Positions 1 through 10,206 are shown, numbered from the stretch's first letter. The stretch is DNA of 40,802 nucleotides from Cupriavidus sp. UYMMa02A (GCA_001725945.1 LRMT01000276.1:1-40802), one strand, 5' to 3'. Notes: generated by a model from the sequence alone, not told the origin. Program-made: numbers and translations.

Positions 1-226
1 CCCGAGTACGCCGAGGGAAGCGCGCAAGACGCAGATCATCGAGACCTCGTCGGGCGACTTCTACGGCAAGGGCTACCAGGACGTGCAGCACCGCGTGCCG
101 AAGATCGACAACACCATGCAGGAACTCGGCTGGAAGCCCGAAGTGACCATGGAGCAGGCGCTGCGTCGGATCTTCGAGGCCTATCGCGACCACGTGATCG
201 ACGCCCGCACGCTGGTCAACGACTAA
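1..226 (+). CDS. NAD-dependent epimerase, ArnA C-terminal-domain type (3' end only)
   Basis: About 74 C-terminal codons of an extended short-chain dehydrogenase/reductase are present; the 5' part lies outside the window. The tail carries IETSSGDFYGKGYQDVQHR followed by VPKIDNTMQELGWKPEVTM and a closing LRRIFEAYRDHV helix, which matches the C-terminus of the decarboxylase/dehydrogenase domain of ArnA and stand-alone UDP-glucuronate decarboxylase-like proteins. Those enzymes make UDP-4-keto-pentose or UDP-xylose for lipid A or surface sugars. The first seven codons (PEYAE...) read in frame 1 and the rest in frame 2, so about two bases seem to be missing in the GCGC run near 21-26. The exact substrate cannot be decided from this fragment. 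Confidence 0.75.
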   Translation, partial: PSTPREARKTQIIETSSGDFYGKGYQDVQHRVPKIDNTMQELGWKPEVTMEQALRRIFEAYRDHVIDARTLVND

Positions 227-394
227 GGCATACGCGGGACCCGCATCGTCACCGGCGTGCCGGAGCCGCGCTTCGGCAAGCTGCTCGGCGACATGATCAA
301 CCCGGCACAGGCGGCGCGCATCGAGGCCGCCATGGCGCCGCGCATGTACGCGATGCCCGCAGCGGATCAGCCCTCACCGGCCATGGCCGCCTGA
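227..394 (+). other. unassigned open tail after the epimerase stop
   Basis: Directly after the epimerase TAA the same frame stays open for 55 codons to a TGA at 392-394. It encodes segments such as TRIVTGVPEPRFGKLLGDM and AARIEAAMAPRMYAMP. The composition looks coding, but there is no convincing start codon with a ribosome binding site and I do not recognise the family. It could be the relic of a lost gene end, a readthrough extension of the epimerase, or chance in GC-rich DNA. It ends just before the terminator at 409-441. Confidence 0.3.
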
Positions 395-408
395 GGGTTC
401 CCAAAGAC

Positions 409-441
409 AAAGCCCCCGCAGCTTGCGCATGCGGGGGCTTT
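409..441. terminator. bidirectional rho-independent terminator between epimerase and kup
   Basis: A perfect 12-bp stem, AAAGCCCCCGCA (409-420) with TGCGGGGGCTTT (430-441), encloses a 9-base loop. The A and T ends give a U tract in either direction, so it can end both the plus-strand epimerase transcript and the minus-strand kup transcript. Confidence 0.85.
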
Positions 442-462
442 GGTGTTGCCAGACCGAACCGG

Positions 463-2363
463 TCAGATCTCGACTTTCGTGCCGAGCTCGACCACGCGGT
501 TGGCGGGAATCTGGAAGAAGTCGGACGGCTTGGCGCCGTTCTGATGCATCCACGCGAACAGGCTTTCGCGCCACATCGACATCCCCGGCAGCTTGGACGG
601 GATCACCGATTCGCGCGCGATGAAGAACGATGTCTCCATCAGCTCGAAGTGCATGCCCAGCTTGAGTTGCGCGAGCTCCAGCACCTTGTGCACGTCCGGC
701 GTTTCCTTGAAGCCGTAGTCTGACTTCAGGATGTACATGCCACCGCCAAGATCCTTGCAGCTCAGGCGATGTTCGTCGTCGACATACGGAATGTCGCGCG
801 TGACGAAGCTAAGGAAGACCACACGCTCATGCAGCACGCGGTTGTGCTTGAGATTGTGCAGCAGCGACACGGGCACCGAGTCGGTATTGCCCGTCAGGAA
901 CACAGCCGTGCCTTCCACACGGTGCGGCGGATGGGCCAGCAGCCCGGCAATGAAGGGCTCCAGCGGAATACCGTCTTCGAGGCTGCGCGCACGCAGCAGC
1001 TTGCGGCCGCTGTACCAGGTCATCAGCAGGAAGAACGCCGTACCGCCCATCAGAAGCGGGAACCAGCCGCCTTCGGCGATCTTGAGAAGATTGGCGCAGA
1101 AGAACGCCAGGTCCACCAGCAGGAACGACAGGCCGATCAGGGTCACGATCACCGGGTTCCACTTCCAGACATTGCGCATCACGACAGCCGCCAGGAAGGT
1201 GGTGATGACCATGGTCGTAGTGACCGCAATACCGTAGGCCGCTGCCAGGTTATCGGACTTCTTGAAGGCCACCACGACCACGACAACCAGCACCAGCAAG
1301 ATCCAGTTGATCACCGGCAGGTAGATCTGACCGATTTCCGCAGCCGATGTGTAGCGGATACGCATTCGCGGCACGAAGCCCAGCTGGATAGCCTGGCTGG
1401 TCAGCGAGAATGCTCCCGAGATAACGGCTTGCGAGGCAATCACCGTGGCGGCAGTTGCGAGCAACACCATGGGCAGCTGCAATGCGCCAGGCACCATCAG
1501 GTAAAACGGGTTGGTCACGGCTTCGGGGTGGTTCAGCAGCATCGCACCCTGGCCAAATAATTGAGCATCAGGCACGGCATCACCAGCGCGAACCATCCGT
1601 AGCGGATCGGGCGCGCGCCAAAATGCCCCATGTCCGCATACAGCGCTTCGGCGCCGGTCAGCACCAGAAACACCGAGCCCAGCACGACGAACGCCTGCAG
1701 CGAATGCTCCATGAGGAACTTGATGCCGTGGTGCGGGCTGATCGCCATCAGGATGGCAGGCGCCTGCATCAAATGCATCAGCCCCAGCGCCCCGAGCGCC
1801 CCGAACCAGACGACCATGATCGGCCCGAACAGCTTGCCGACCGTATGCGTACCGCTACGCTGGATGATAAAAAGCGCGCCCAGGATGACCAGCGTGATGG
1901 GGATGACAAAGTGCGAGAGCCCTGGCGCGGCGATCTCCAGTCCTTCCACGGCAGACAAGACGGAAATAGCCGGCGTGATGACCGCATCGCCATAGAACAT
2001 GCAAGCGCCGAAGATGCCAAGCATCATCAGCAACTTGGCCATGCGCGAGCGCGGGGCCGCCGTGCGCAGCGCCAGCGCCATCAGGGCCAGCACCCCCCCT
2101 TCGCCATTGTTGTCCGCTCTCATCACGAACATGACGTACTTGAGCGAGACCACAATGATCATTGCCCAGAACAGCATCGAAATGATGCCGAGCACGGCGT
2201 CGGGACTGAATGGAATACCGTGTTCCTGGCTGAAGCACTCCTTGAGCGCGTACAGCGGGCTGGTACCGATGTCCCCGAAGACAACGCCGATTGCGCCGAT
2301 GACCAGAGCTCGCGTACTGGGACTCTCGACGAAATAGTGGCTGGTGGCTGATTGGGTGGTCAT
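463..2363 (-). CDS. kup: Kup low-affinity potassium uptake protein (one frameshift)
   Basis: Inner-membrane K+/H+ symporter of the Kup/HAK/KT family. The first 270 residues read from the ATG at 2363 and include IGAIGVVFGDIGTSPLYALK, the family's N-terminal signature, then many hydrophobic helices. The rest reads in another frame from about 1557 to 463 and contains the last helices and the soluble C-terminal domain ending in ELGTKVEI. The two parts join at LNYFGQGAMLLNHPEA if one base is restored in the TTT/GGCC context at 1553-1557. The corrected length is 633 residues, normal for the family (E. coli Kup is 622). The gene is monocistronic, with about 300 bases of non-coding DNA upstream and a terminator downstream. 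Confidence 0.95.
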
Positions 2364-2669
2364 GAATCCGGTTGGCCTGCTGGCGGCCTGTTGACGGTTC
2401 TGCAGCAGCGCGGCCTCCGGGGCACAGCGGCTGCGGATCCGCTTCCTGTTGTTCTATTGCATCGCACAAACCGGCGCAATTCTAGATGAAGTGCCGTCCG
2501 CCGACCACTGAGAATGCCCCTGATACAAATCTCGGGACGCAACAAGCATGGGAGGGAAGTGGTAGATGGTCAAGTCCTTCTAATGGAAAGAACCCGCCAC
2601 TCCAGTCCTGGCGCGGCGTTGCGGCATCACCACATTACGGCTAATGCATCACTTCCGCGGAAAGGCGCT
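2364..2669. other. intergenic region, kup leader
   Basis: No gene that I can support lies between livF and kup. The reading frames through here lack family resemblance and start signals. The stretch must hold the kup promoter on the minus strand, but I see no clear -35/-10 pair, and no riboswitch that I recognise. Confidence 0.5.
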
Positions 2670-3382
2670 TTATACACCCAGATACCGGTCCAGCGCCTCT
2701 GGCTTGGCCGAGAAGTCAGAAGCCGGTCCAGTCAGGACCACCCGTCCCTTCTCCAGCACCACTACACGGTCAGCGTTCGCGAGCACCGAGCGGAAATTTC
2801 GGTCCACCACGACCGATGCGATCCCGGTGGCGCGCACGGTGGCAATGACGTCCCAGATCTCGCGCACGATCCGCGGCGCCAGGCCTTCAGTCGCTTCATC
2901 GAGCACCAGGCAGGCGGGATTGGTCATCAGCGCGCGGCCGATCGACAGCATCTGCTGCTCGCCGCCGGACAGTTGCTGCCCGCCGTGGCCCAGGCGCTCC
3001 TTGAGTCGCGGGAACAGGTCGAGCACGCGCGCTCGTCCCAGTCCTGGCGGCCATTGCAGCCCTTGCGCGCCGCCATGACGAGGTTTTCACGCACCGACAG
3101 GTTCGGAAAGACGCCCCGCCCTTCCGGCACATAGGCAACTCCCAGGCGCGCGACCTCGAAAGCCTGCGCGCGCGAAACATCGCGCCCGGCCACGCGGATC
3201 GTGCCGCTGCGCTGGCGCACGTGGCCCAGCAGCGTTCGCAGCAGCGTGCTTTTGCCCATGCCATTGCGCCCCAGCAGGCCCACGGTCTCGCCCGTGCCTA
3301 CGCGGAATTCCACGTCGCGCAGGATATGGCTGGAGCCGTACCACGCATTGATGCCGGTGGCTTCGATCATGGCTGCGGTCAT
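2670..3382 (-). CDS. livF: LivF-type ABC transporter ATPase (one frameshift)
   Basis: Second ATP-binding subunit of a branched-chain-amino-acid-type importer. The N-terminal part carries the Walker A motif GRNGMGKST and the LivF-typical AYVPEGRGVFPNLSVRENL. The C-terminal part carries the ABC signature LSGGEQQ and Walker B CLVLDEATEGLAP. The two parts are in different frames and join near 3026-3032 (DERA / VLDLFPRLKE) if one base is restored in the CGCGCG run, giving 237 residues, normal for LivF. The ATG at 3382 overlaps the livG stop as ATGA, so the two are translationally coupled. As the last gene of an operon that begins with benzoate-CoA ligase, it probably powers uptake of benzoate or a related aromatic acid rather than of an amino acid (inference). 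Confidence 0.92.
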
Positions 3383-4144
3383 GCCGGCACCTCGCTGTCT
3401 TCCGCTTCACCCAGGTAGGCAAGCTGGACTTCCCGGTTGGCGCGGATTTCACCTGGCGTGCCGCTGGCGATGACCGTGCCGTTGACCATGACCGTAATGC
3501 GGTCGGCCACCGAGAAAACCGCATCCATGTCGTGCTCGACCAGCAGGATCGCGTGGCCTTCGCGCAGGCCGCGCAGCAGCGACAGCATGCGCGACGACTC
3601 CTCCGCGCCCATGCCTGCGAGCGGCTCGTCCAGCAACAGGGCCACGGGCTGCGTGGCCAGGCACATGGCCACCTCGAGCTGGCGCTTCTGGCCGTGCGCG
3701 AGTTCGCTGGCCAACCGCCCCGCATGCGCGGCCAGCCCGGCGCGTTCCATGGCTTCGTCGGCCAGCGCGCCGCTCATGCGGCAATTGCGCGCGCTTCCCA
3801 TAGCCGCCACGCGCGCTGCGCACGCGATTGCGCCGCCAGGCGGCAGTTCTCGCGCACGGTCAGGGGCAAGAAGATGTTGTTGCGCTGGTAGCTGCGGCCA
3901 ATGCCATGCCGCGCCAGGCGCGGCTGGGACCAGCCGGTCACGTCGCGCCCTGCAGCTGCAGCCGCCCTTCGGATGGCGGCAGCTCGCCGGACAGCATGTT
4001 GATCAGCGTGGACTTGCCGGCGCCGTTCGTGCCGATCACGGCATGAATTTCATGCAGCGCCAGCGACAGGTCCACCCCCGCCACGGCGGTCAGTCCGCCG
4101 AAACGCCGCGTCAACCCCGTGGCCTGCAATACCGGTGTGCTCAT
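3379..4144 (-). CDS. livG: LivG-type ABC transporter ATPase (two frameshifts)
   Basis: First ATP-binding subunit of the importer. It starts at the ATG at 4144 with LQATGLTRRFGGLTAVAGVD and Walker A GTNGAGKST. The next segment, with the LivG-like SYQRNNIFLPLTVRENCRLA, is in a second frame between about 3946 and 3796. The last segment holds the degenerate signature LAHGQKRQLEVAMCLA, Walker B VALLLDEPLAGMG and the switch region LLVEHDMDAVF. One base is missing near 3946 (GGCCGC read as GGCGC) and one in the GCGCGC run near 3788-3796. The corrected length is 255 residues. Its ATG overlaps the livM stop as ATGA, and its own stop overlaps the livF start in the same way. Confidence 0.92.
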
Positions 4145-5231
4145 GCGGCCTCCGTGTTGCGAGGGCGCGGGCGCTCGCTGCCCGTCTCCTGCGCCGTGTC
4201 GTCGACATCGCCCGCGGTGCCGCCATTGGGCGCGCCGCGGGATCCCTGCTTGTGGCGCAGCACCGCGGGCAGGCTTACCAGCCCGCGCGGCAACAACGCC
4301 ACAGCCACGATGATGAAGCCGCCCATCAGCAACTGCCAGTGCTTGGTCATGGTGCTGAACCACTCGGCCAGCAGCACGAAGGAAAAGGCGCCGAGCACCG
4401 CACCGGCCAGGCTGCCCACGCCGCCCAGGATCACCATCAGCATCGCGTTGCCCGACTGATGCCATGACGCGATCTCCGGATTGACGAAGCCGAACTGGAT
4501 CGCATACAGGAACCCCGCCAGGCCGGCCAGCATGCCGCCCGCGACGAAGGCGCCGAGCTGGTAGCGGTACGTGGCATAGCCCGCCGCGCGCATGCGCTGC
4601 TCATTGTGGCGGATACCTACCAGCGCATGGCCGAAGCGAGAACGCAGCAGCAGCGCCAGCACGACCACTGTCACGCCCATTGCAGCCCAGACCATCCAGT
4701 AGAAATGGCTCGGGTCGTTGACCGTCAGCTGCTGCGTGCCGGGTACGGGAAATTCCGGGCGGAAGTAGATGTAGGTACCGTCGCTGCCGCCTGCGATCTT
4801 GGTGTCGTGGAACACGAAGTACACCATCTGCGCAAACGCCAGCGTGACCATGATGAAGTACACGCCGCGCGTGCGCAGCACGAGCATGCCGACCAGCACG
4901 GCCAGCGCTGCGGCCGTGCCCAGCGCCCCGGCCATCAGCAGCCAGCCGTTCCCTGGCCCCGATTCCGGCGCCAGCATGGCGGTGGCATAGGCTGCGGCCG
5001 CGAAGTAAGCCGCATGGCCCAGGCTAACCAGGCCGGTGTAGCCGATCAGCAATTGCAGTGAGAGCGCGAAGATGGCCATGATCATGACCTTGCTCAGCAG
5101 CTCGATATAGAACTTGTGGCTGTCGGCGGTCAGCAGCAGCGGCAGGCTCGCGAGCAGCGCAACGCGACCAGCCACGCAAGCGTGGTGCGCGCACCGCCGT
5201 GCGAAGGCGCGAGGGAAAGCTTGGTATTCAT
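4141..5231 (-). CDS. livM: LivM-type ABC transporter permease (one frameshift)
   Basis: Inner-membrane permease. The body shows the LivM pattern: ALSLQLLIGYTGLVSLGHAA near the N-terminus, several hydrophobic helices, and the conserved loop segments VGIRHNEQRMRAAGY and VILGGVGSLAGAVLGA. I place the start at the ATG at 5231 (MNTKLSLAPSHGG), one base after the livH stop, and this needs one base restored near 5160 (TTGGCG read as TTGCG) to join ...AWLVAL with ALLASLPLLL. That gives 363 residues. A later in-frame GTG at 5175 would allow an unbroken but shorter protein lacking the N-terminal extension, which I consider less likely. The C-terminal tail after the last helix is hydrophilic and poorly conserved. 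Confidence 0.92.
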
Positions 5232-5232
5232 A

Positions 5233-6098
5233 TCAACCCGCCTTGAACAAGCCTTGCGGCTTCCACAACAGGATCACCGCCATGAGGAGGTAGATCAGCA
5301 CGCCCGATGCGTCCTGCCAGAACACTTTGCCGAAAGTATCGACAAAGCCCAGCAGCAGCGATGCCACCAGCGCACCCTTCACCGAGCCGATGCCGCCGAT
5401 CACCACCACCACGAAGCACACGATCAGCACCTGCGCGCCCATGCCCGGGTACACGGACGACACCGGTGCGGCAATCATGCCCGCCAGTACCGCCAGCGCC
5501 ACGCCCAGCGCAAAGACGACCCGGTACAGCACCGTCACGTTGATGCCCAGCGACTGCACCATTTCGCGGTTGGTCGCGCCAGCGCGGATCATCATGCCCA
5601 GGCGTGTGCGCCGGATCACGAAGTACATGGCGGCCGCCACCAGCAGGCATACCGCCGAGATGCACAGGCGATAGACCGGATAAGTCATGTCGTTGCCGAT
5701 CGGCAGCGCACCGTCGAGAACGCGGGAATCGGCACACCGTGCACGTCGTCGCCGACCAGGATGCTGCGCAGCTCCTCGAAGACGAGAATCAGGCCGTAGG
5801 TCATCAGCACCTGCTGCAGGTGGTCACGCTCGTAGAGGAAGCTGAAGAACGCCCACTCGAGCACATAGCCGAACGCCACGGCCAGCACGATGCCGAGCGG
5901 CAATGCGATCAGCAGGTTGCCCGTCAGGCTGGCGAGCGTGAATGCCAGGTAGGCACCGAGCATGTAGAAGCTGCCATGTGCCAGGTTGATGACGCCCATG
6001 ATGCCGAAGATCAGCGTCAGGCCGCTTGCCACGAGGAACAGCAGCAGTCCGTACTGCACGCTGTTCAGGCACTGGATCAGGAAGGAGACGATGTCCAT
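5233..6098 (-). CDS. livH: LivH-type ABC transporter permease (one frameshift)
   Basis: Inner-membrane permease partner of LivM. It opens with a long hydrophobic segment and the typical LTLIFGIMGVINLAHGSFYM, and later has the conserved FVVVVIGGIGSVKGALVASL. The frame changes near 5715, where TCGGAC appears as TCGAC. Restoring one G joins IPAFS to DGALPIGNDM and gives 288 residues, normal for LivH. The stop is followed after one base by the livM ATG (TGATATG), so translation is probably coupled. The gene is separated from its binding-protein gene by 200 bases that hold a pair of palindromic repeats. Confidence 0.93.
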
Positions 6099-6149
6099 GC
6101 GGGCAATGCATCAAACAGAAATGATAGCGCCACGCAAGCCGGTGGCAGG

Positions 6150-6275
6150 CTCCCCCCTCCCGCGCGCGGGAGAGGGGTTGGTGGAGAGCGCAGGCGCTGG
6201 CAAGATGCGATCGCCTTCACTTCGTGGAGTCTCCCGCCCTCTCCCCCGGCCCCTCTCCCGCAAGCGGGAGAGGGG
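6150..6275. repeat. pair of REP-like GC palindromes
   Basis: Two near-identical hairpins lie 70 bases apart: around 6152-6177 with centre GCGCGC, and 6250-6275, where CCCTCTCCCGC pairs with GCGGGAGAGGG. The intervening DNA repeats the CTCCC/GGGAG theme (6229-6249). This paired-palindrome layout resembles interspersed REP/BIME elements that I know from Cupriavidus and Ralstonia chromosomes. It sits between the binding-protein gene and livH, so on the mRNA it could protect the upstream message and set a higher dose of binding protein than of permease (inference). Confidence 0.8.
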
Positions 6276-6300
6276 AGCAAACAAAGCGCCAGTGCAAGGC

Positions 6301-7487
6301 TTACAGCCTGCACCCGCGTGCCGGATCGGCCAGCGCCTTCACCGCCACGGTGCTCACCTTGTTCTCGCGGCCGTCGACCTTGCGCAGGTAGAAGTCCTGG
6401 ACGGGGTTATGCGCCTTGGACAGCGTGAAGGCGCCGCGCGGGCTGTCCACCTTGACCGTTTCCATGGCCTTGTAGACATCGGCCTTGCGCGACATGTCGC
6501 CCTTCACCGCATTCGCGCCGGCGGCCAGCAATTGGGCGGCGTCGTAGCCCTGCACCGCGTACACATCGGGTTGCAGCTTGTACATCTTGGCGTAGTCCAG
6601 GCGGAAGGACTTGTCTCGAGCGTTGGACAAGCCATCGGCATAGTGCAGCGTGGTCTCCAGACCCTGCGCTGCATTGCCCTGTGCCTCTAGCGTGCCGTCG
6701 GTCAGGAAGCCCGAGCCATAGAGCGGGATCTTGTCCTTGAGCCCGGCCGCGGCCCAGTCCTTGACGAACTTGACGGCGCCGCCGCCGGCGAAGAAGACGA
6801 ACACCGCGTCCGGCTTGAGCGCGGCCACTTCGGTGATCAGCGCCTGGAACTCCACGTTCGGGAACGGCAGGCTCAATTCCTTCACTACCTTGCCGCCCTT
6901 GCTTTCAAAGGCCTCCTTGAAGCCCTTCACCGATTGCTCGCCTGCCGCGTACTTCCAGGTCAGCGTCACCACCTTCTTCATGCCGCGCTCGGCCAGCACA
7001 TGGCCCATGGCGTAGCCGGGCTGCCAGTTCGAGAACGAGGAACGGAAGATATTGGCGCCACACAGCGGACCGGTGGCTTCATCGACGCCCGCGTTCGGAA
7101 TGATCAGCAGCGTATTGTTTTCCTTGGCCACCTTGACGATGCCCATCTGCACGCCCGAGTGCACGGTACCCACCACCACGTCGACCTGGTCGCGCTTGAT
7201 CAGCTTGGTGGCATTCTCGGCGCCTTGGCGGGATCGGACTCGTCGTCGACCTTGAAATACTCGATCTCGCGACCGCCAAGCTTGCCGCCCTGCTGCTGCA
7301 CGTACATGCGGAACCCGTTCTCGATGGCCGTGCCCAGCGCCGCATATGTGCCCGTGTAGGGCAGCATGAAACCTACCTTGATCTTCCCGCCCCGCGCGCT
7401 CTGCGCATGGACGGCCCCGGTGGCGGCAAGCAGTGCAGCGACGGCAAGGCAGGCAGGCGCAAGCCTGCGCGAGGTGAAGCGGTGCAT
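6301..7487 (-). CDS. periplasmic substrate-binding protein of a Liv-type ABC importer (one frameshift)
   Basis: Type I periplasmic binding protein. The ATG at 7487 is preceded by a good AGGAGA site and begins a signal peptide (MHRFTSRRLAPACLAVAAL, cleavage probably after VHAQ). The mature part starts KIKVGFMLPYTGTYAALG, the family's first strand and substrate-loop. After VDDESDPAKAA the frame changes near 7221, where GCGGCCG is read as GCGCCG. The second part continues ENATKLIKRDQVDVVVGTVH and covers the rest of both lobes. The corrected length is 395 residues. Family members bind branched-chain amino acids, amides or aromatic acids. The position directly behind benzoate-CoA ligase and a hydrolase in the same direction argues for benzoate or a similar aromatic acid as ligand (inference). 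Confidence 0.92.
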
Positions 7488-7609
7488 GAAGTCTCCTGGT
7501 GGTCAAGCCAGCGGCTCGTGGAACCGTGATCGGCCCCTTCCCCAGGTTCTGATGCCTGTCCGGATGTGCGGATGCATGTCCGGAAGCGAACGCCGGGGCG
7601 GGTGACGAA

Positions 7610-8445
7610 TTATTTTAGGTATGAAGTATGTGCGGTTATAAACCGTGCCGCCTCTTGCGTCAATGGGCCCGGCTGATCGCGATGTGGCGAATGACCGCAC
7701 CGCGCGAGTTTAAGCAAGGCGGTTTGCGGGGCATATCGATGGATACCCTCGATCTGGGCCATGGTGCCGTATTCGTCGTCCTCGCCCTGCACCGCCAGTA
7801 CCGGGCAGCGTAGTTGCGGCAGCAGCGTGTGCAGGTCCCACTGGCGGAATGCAGGATCGAGCCAGATGTCGTTCCAGCCCCAGAAGGCCGAATCGACGTC
7901 GTCGTGGTAGCGCGCGAGGCGGCTGCGCAGGTCGGTCTCCAGGTAGGCCTCGCGCACGGCTGCGATGCTGCGCACCGACACGTCCTCGACGAGGATATGC
8001 GGCGCCAGGACGGTAATGCCATCGACGAAATCGGGAAAGCTTGCAGCGTGGATCAGCGCGATGGAGCCCCCGTCGCTGTGCCCGAACAGCCATGGCTTTC
8101 CATGGCTGCAGCCCGGGCCGATATCCAGTGCATCGAACAATGCTGGCAATGCCTCGCGCGCTGCCGGTGCATGAAATCCACGCCCCACTTCTCGTCGTGC
8201 GGCCGCGGCGTGGACCGTCCGTAACCATAGCGCGAGAAGACCAGCCCGCGAAAGTCGCCGGCCTCGCAGAAGCTGCGCGGGAAGTCGCGCCACATGCTGA
8301 CCGAGCCCAGCCCTTCATGCAGGAATACCACCAGCGGACGCTGCGCGCGCTCGGGTCGCAGCCATTGATACTCAATCCGGATACGCCGCGCGTCGAACGG
8401 AATGTCCACCCAGTCGCTGTGCATGCTGGTCCTGTCGTCAGGCAT
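7610..8445 (-). CDS. alpha/beta hydrolase of the box cluster (one frameshift)
   Basis: Cytoplasmic alpha/beta-hydrolase-fold protein of 278 residues after correction. Visible elements are the oxyanion-loop region PLVVFLHEGLGSVSMW, the nucleophile elbow GHSDGG (serine nucleophile) and, near the C-terminus, RCGHSPHRDQP with the catalytic histidine. The acid is probably in the QGEDDEYG loop. The frame breaks near 8160 (CAGGCGCG read as CAGCGCG). I start it at the ATG at 8445, which overlaps the end of the ligase gene by eight bases, suggesting coupling. Similar hydrolases accompany other aerobic benzoyl-CoA clusters. It may remove CoA from dead-end intermediates or open a lactone by-product, but the sequence does not show the substrate. 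Confidence 0.85.
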
Positions 8446-10099
8446 TGGCGGCTGCGGTTGCGGCCTCGCGCGCGGCTTCCTCACGCTGTCGCAGACGGAA
8501 GCGCTGAATCTTGCCCGTGGCGGTCTTGGGCAATTCCTCGACGCATTCGATCTGTCGCGGATACTTGTACGGCGCCAGCCGCGACTTGACGAAGGCCTGC
8601 AGCTCGGCGGCCATGCCTGCATGCCATTGCTGCCCCGGGCGCATCACGACGAAGGCCTTCGGCTTGACCAGCTCATCGGCATCGGCCACGCCGATCACTG
8701 CCGCTTCGAGCACTGCCGGATGCAGGGCGAGCGCGGCCTCGACCTCGAACGGCGAGACATAGATGCCGCCGACCTTGAGCATGTCGTCGCTGCGCCCGGC
8801 ATAGACGTAGTAGCCGTCGGCATCCTGCAGGTACTTGTCGCCACTGCGTGTCCAGGCGCCGACGAAGGTGTCGCGGCTCTTGTCGCGGTTGCACCAATAC
8901 ATCAGCGCCGCCGATGGCCCCTTGATGTACAGGTCGCCGATCTCGCCGGGCTTGCAGGGCTCGCCAAGTTCATCCAGCAGCTTGAGTTCATAGCCGGGCA
9001 CCGGCTTGCCTGTCGTACCGTAACGCACGTTTCCGGGCCGGTTCGAGAGGAAGATATGCAGCATCTCGGTGGAACCGATGCCGTCGAGAATGTCGCAGCC
9101 GAAGTGCGCCAGGTACCGTTCGCCAATGTCCCTTGGCAATGCCTCGCCGGCCGACGTGCAGACGCGCATCGCCACGTCGCTGCGCGGCGGCAGGTCGGGC
9201 GAGGCAAGCATGCCGGCGAACAACGTCGGCACGCCGCAGAACACCGTGGGCCGATGCTCGCGCAGCCGCCGGAACACGGCGGCTGGCGTGGGCCGTTCCG
9301 CCATCAGCACCGTGGTGGCACCCACGAACAGCGGGAACGTCAGCGCATTGCCAAGCCCGTAGGCAAAGAACAGCTTCGCCGCCGAAAACACCACGTCGTC
9401 TTCGCGCATGCCGAGCACGCGGCGCGCATACAGGTCGGCGGTGTGGAACAGGTTGCCGTGGGTATGCACGGTGCCCTTGGGCCGGCCGGTGGAGCCGGAC
9501 GAATAGAGCCAGAACGCCATATCGTCCGGCCCCGTGCTGACCACCGGCGCCGTCGAGCGCGTGCGCGATATCACGGCCTCCACGCTGCAGCTCGGCGCGG
9601 CATCCTTGTAAGGACCCGCCTGGATCACCAGCGGCGACAGGCCGCTGCTTGCGATCGCGGTCTTCATGATGGGCAGCAGCGCCTCCGACACCACCACCGC
9701 ACGCGCACCGCTGTGCTGGAGCATGTACGCGTAGTCCTCGACCGTCAGTAGGGTATTCACCGCGACCGGCACCACGCCCGCAAGCAGGCAACCGAGGAAT
9801 GCCGTTGGAAAATCGATGGTGTCGAGTGCGCACAGCAACAGCCGCTCCTCGCGCCGGAAGCCCGCATCGTGCAGTGCCGCGGCGAAGCGGCGGCTGCGTG
9901 CGTCCAACTCCGAGAAAGTCAGCGTGCCTGTGTCGTCGATATAGGCAATCTTGTCGCCGCGCCCGGCTGCCAGGTTGCGACCCAGCAGGTCAGCAGCGGC
10001 GTTGTACCTGGCCGGCAAGGCGGTGACCTCGGATTCGGCAGTCCCTGGCGAAAGCGATACACCCGCCGGCGCACCGGCAGCGGTATTGGGGGGCGTCAT
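8438..10099 (-). CDS. bclA: benzoate-CoA ligase
   Basis: Adenylate-forming enzyme that activates benzoate with ATP and CoA to benzoyl-CoA, the entry step of the box pathway. The gene is intact and codes 553 residues. It has the AMP-binding P-loop YSSGSTGRPKG (around residues 198-208), the GIGSTEMLHIF motif typical of benzoate-type ligases, the hinge region YVYAGRSDDMLKVGGIYVSP and the catalytic-lysine motif PKTATGKIQR near residue 530. It diverges from boxR across a 264-base regulatory region and is the first gene of a minus-strand run ending with livF. Anthranilate- or hydroxybenzoate-CoA ligase would be the main alternatives, but the adjacent boxCBA genes favour benzoate. Confidence 0.93.
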   Translation of the reverse strand: MTPPNTAAGAPAGVSLSPGTAESEVTALPARYNAAADLLGRNLAAGRGDKIAYIDDTGTLTFSELDARSRRFAAALHDAGFRREERLLLCALDTIDFPTAFLGCLLAGVVPVAVNTLLTVEDYAYMLQHSGARAVVVSEALLPIMKTAIASSGLSPLVIQAGPYKDAAPSCSVEAVISRTRSTAPVVSTGPDDMAFWLYSSGSTGRPKGTVHTHGNLFHTADLYARRVLGMREDDVVFSAAKLFFAYGLGNALTFPLFVGATTVLMAERPTPAAVFRRLREHRPTVFCGVPTLFAGMLASPDLPPRSDVAMRVCTSAGEALPRDIGERYLAHFGCDILDGIGSTEMLHIFLSNRPGNVRYGTTGKPVPGYELKLLDELGEPCKPGEIGDLYIKGPSAALMYWCNRDKSRDTFVGAWTRSGDKYLQDADGYYVYAGRSDDMLKVGGIYVSPFEVEAALALHPAVLEAAVIGVADADELVKPKAFVVMRPGQQWHAGMAAELQAFVKSRLAPYKYPRQIECVEELPKTATGKIQRFRLRQREEAAREAATAAANA

Positions 10100-10206
10100 G
10101 TCTCCACTCCTTGGTGTCGCCGGCTGCCGGCAAGGCGGCAGCGCGGCGGCGTCAGGCCGGTCGCTCTTGGATACCGGTGCGCACAGGCGATCGTACCGGC
10201 TTGTTG

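Noticed and set aside
3437..4459. Long plus-strand open frame opposite livG and livM
   Set aside because: It is a mirror frame of high-GC coding DNA, rich in Arg, Ala and Ser, with no family features, no ribosome binding site, and fully covered by well-supported minus-strand genes. The same applies to other long antisense frames, such as those at 11592-14352, 33763-35928 and 37292-38689.
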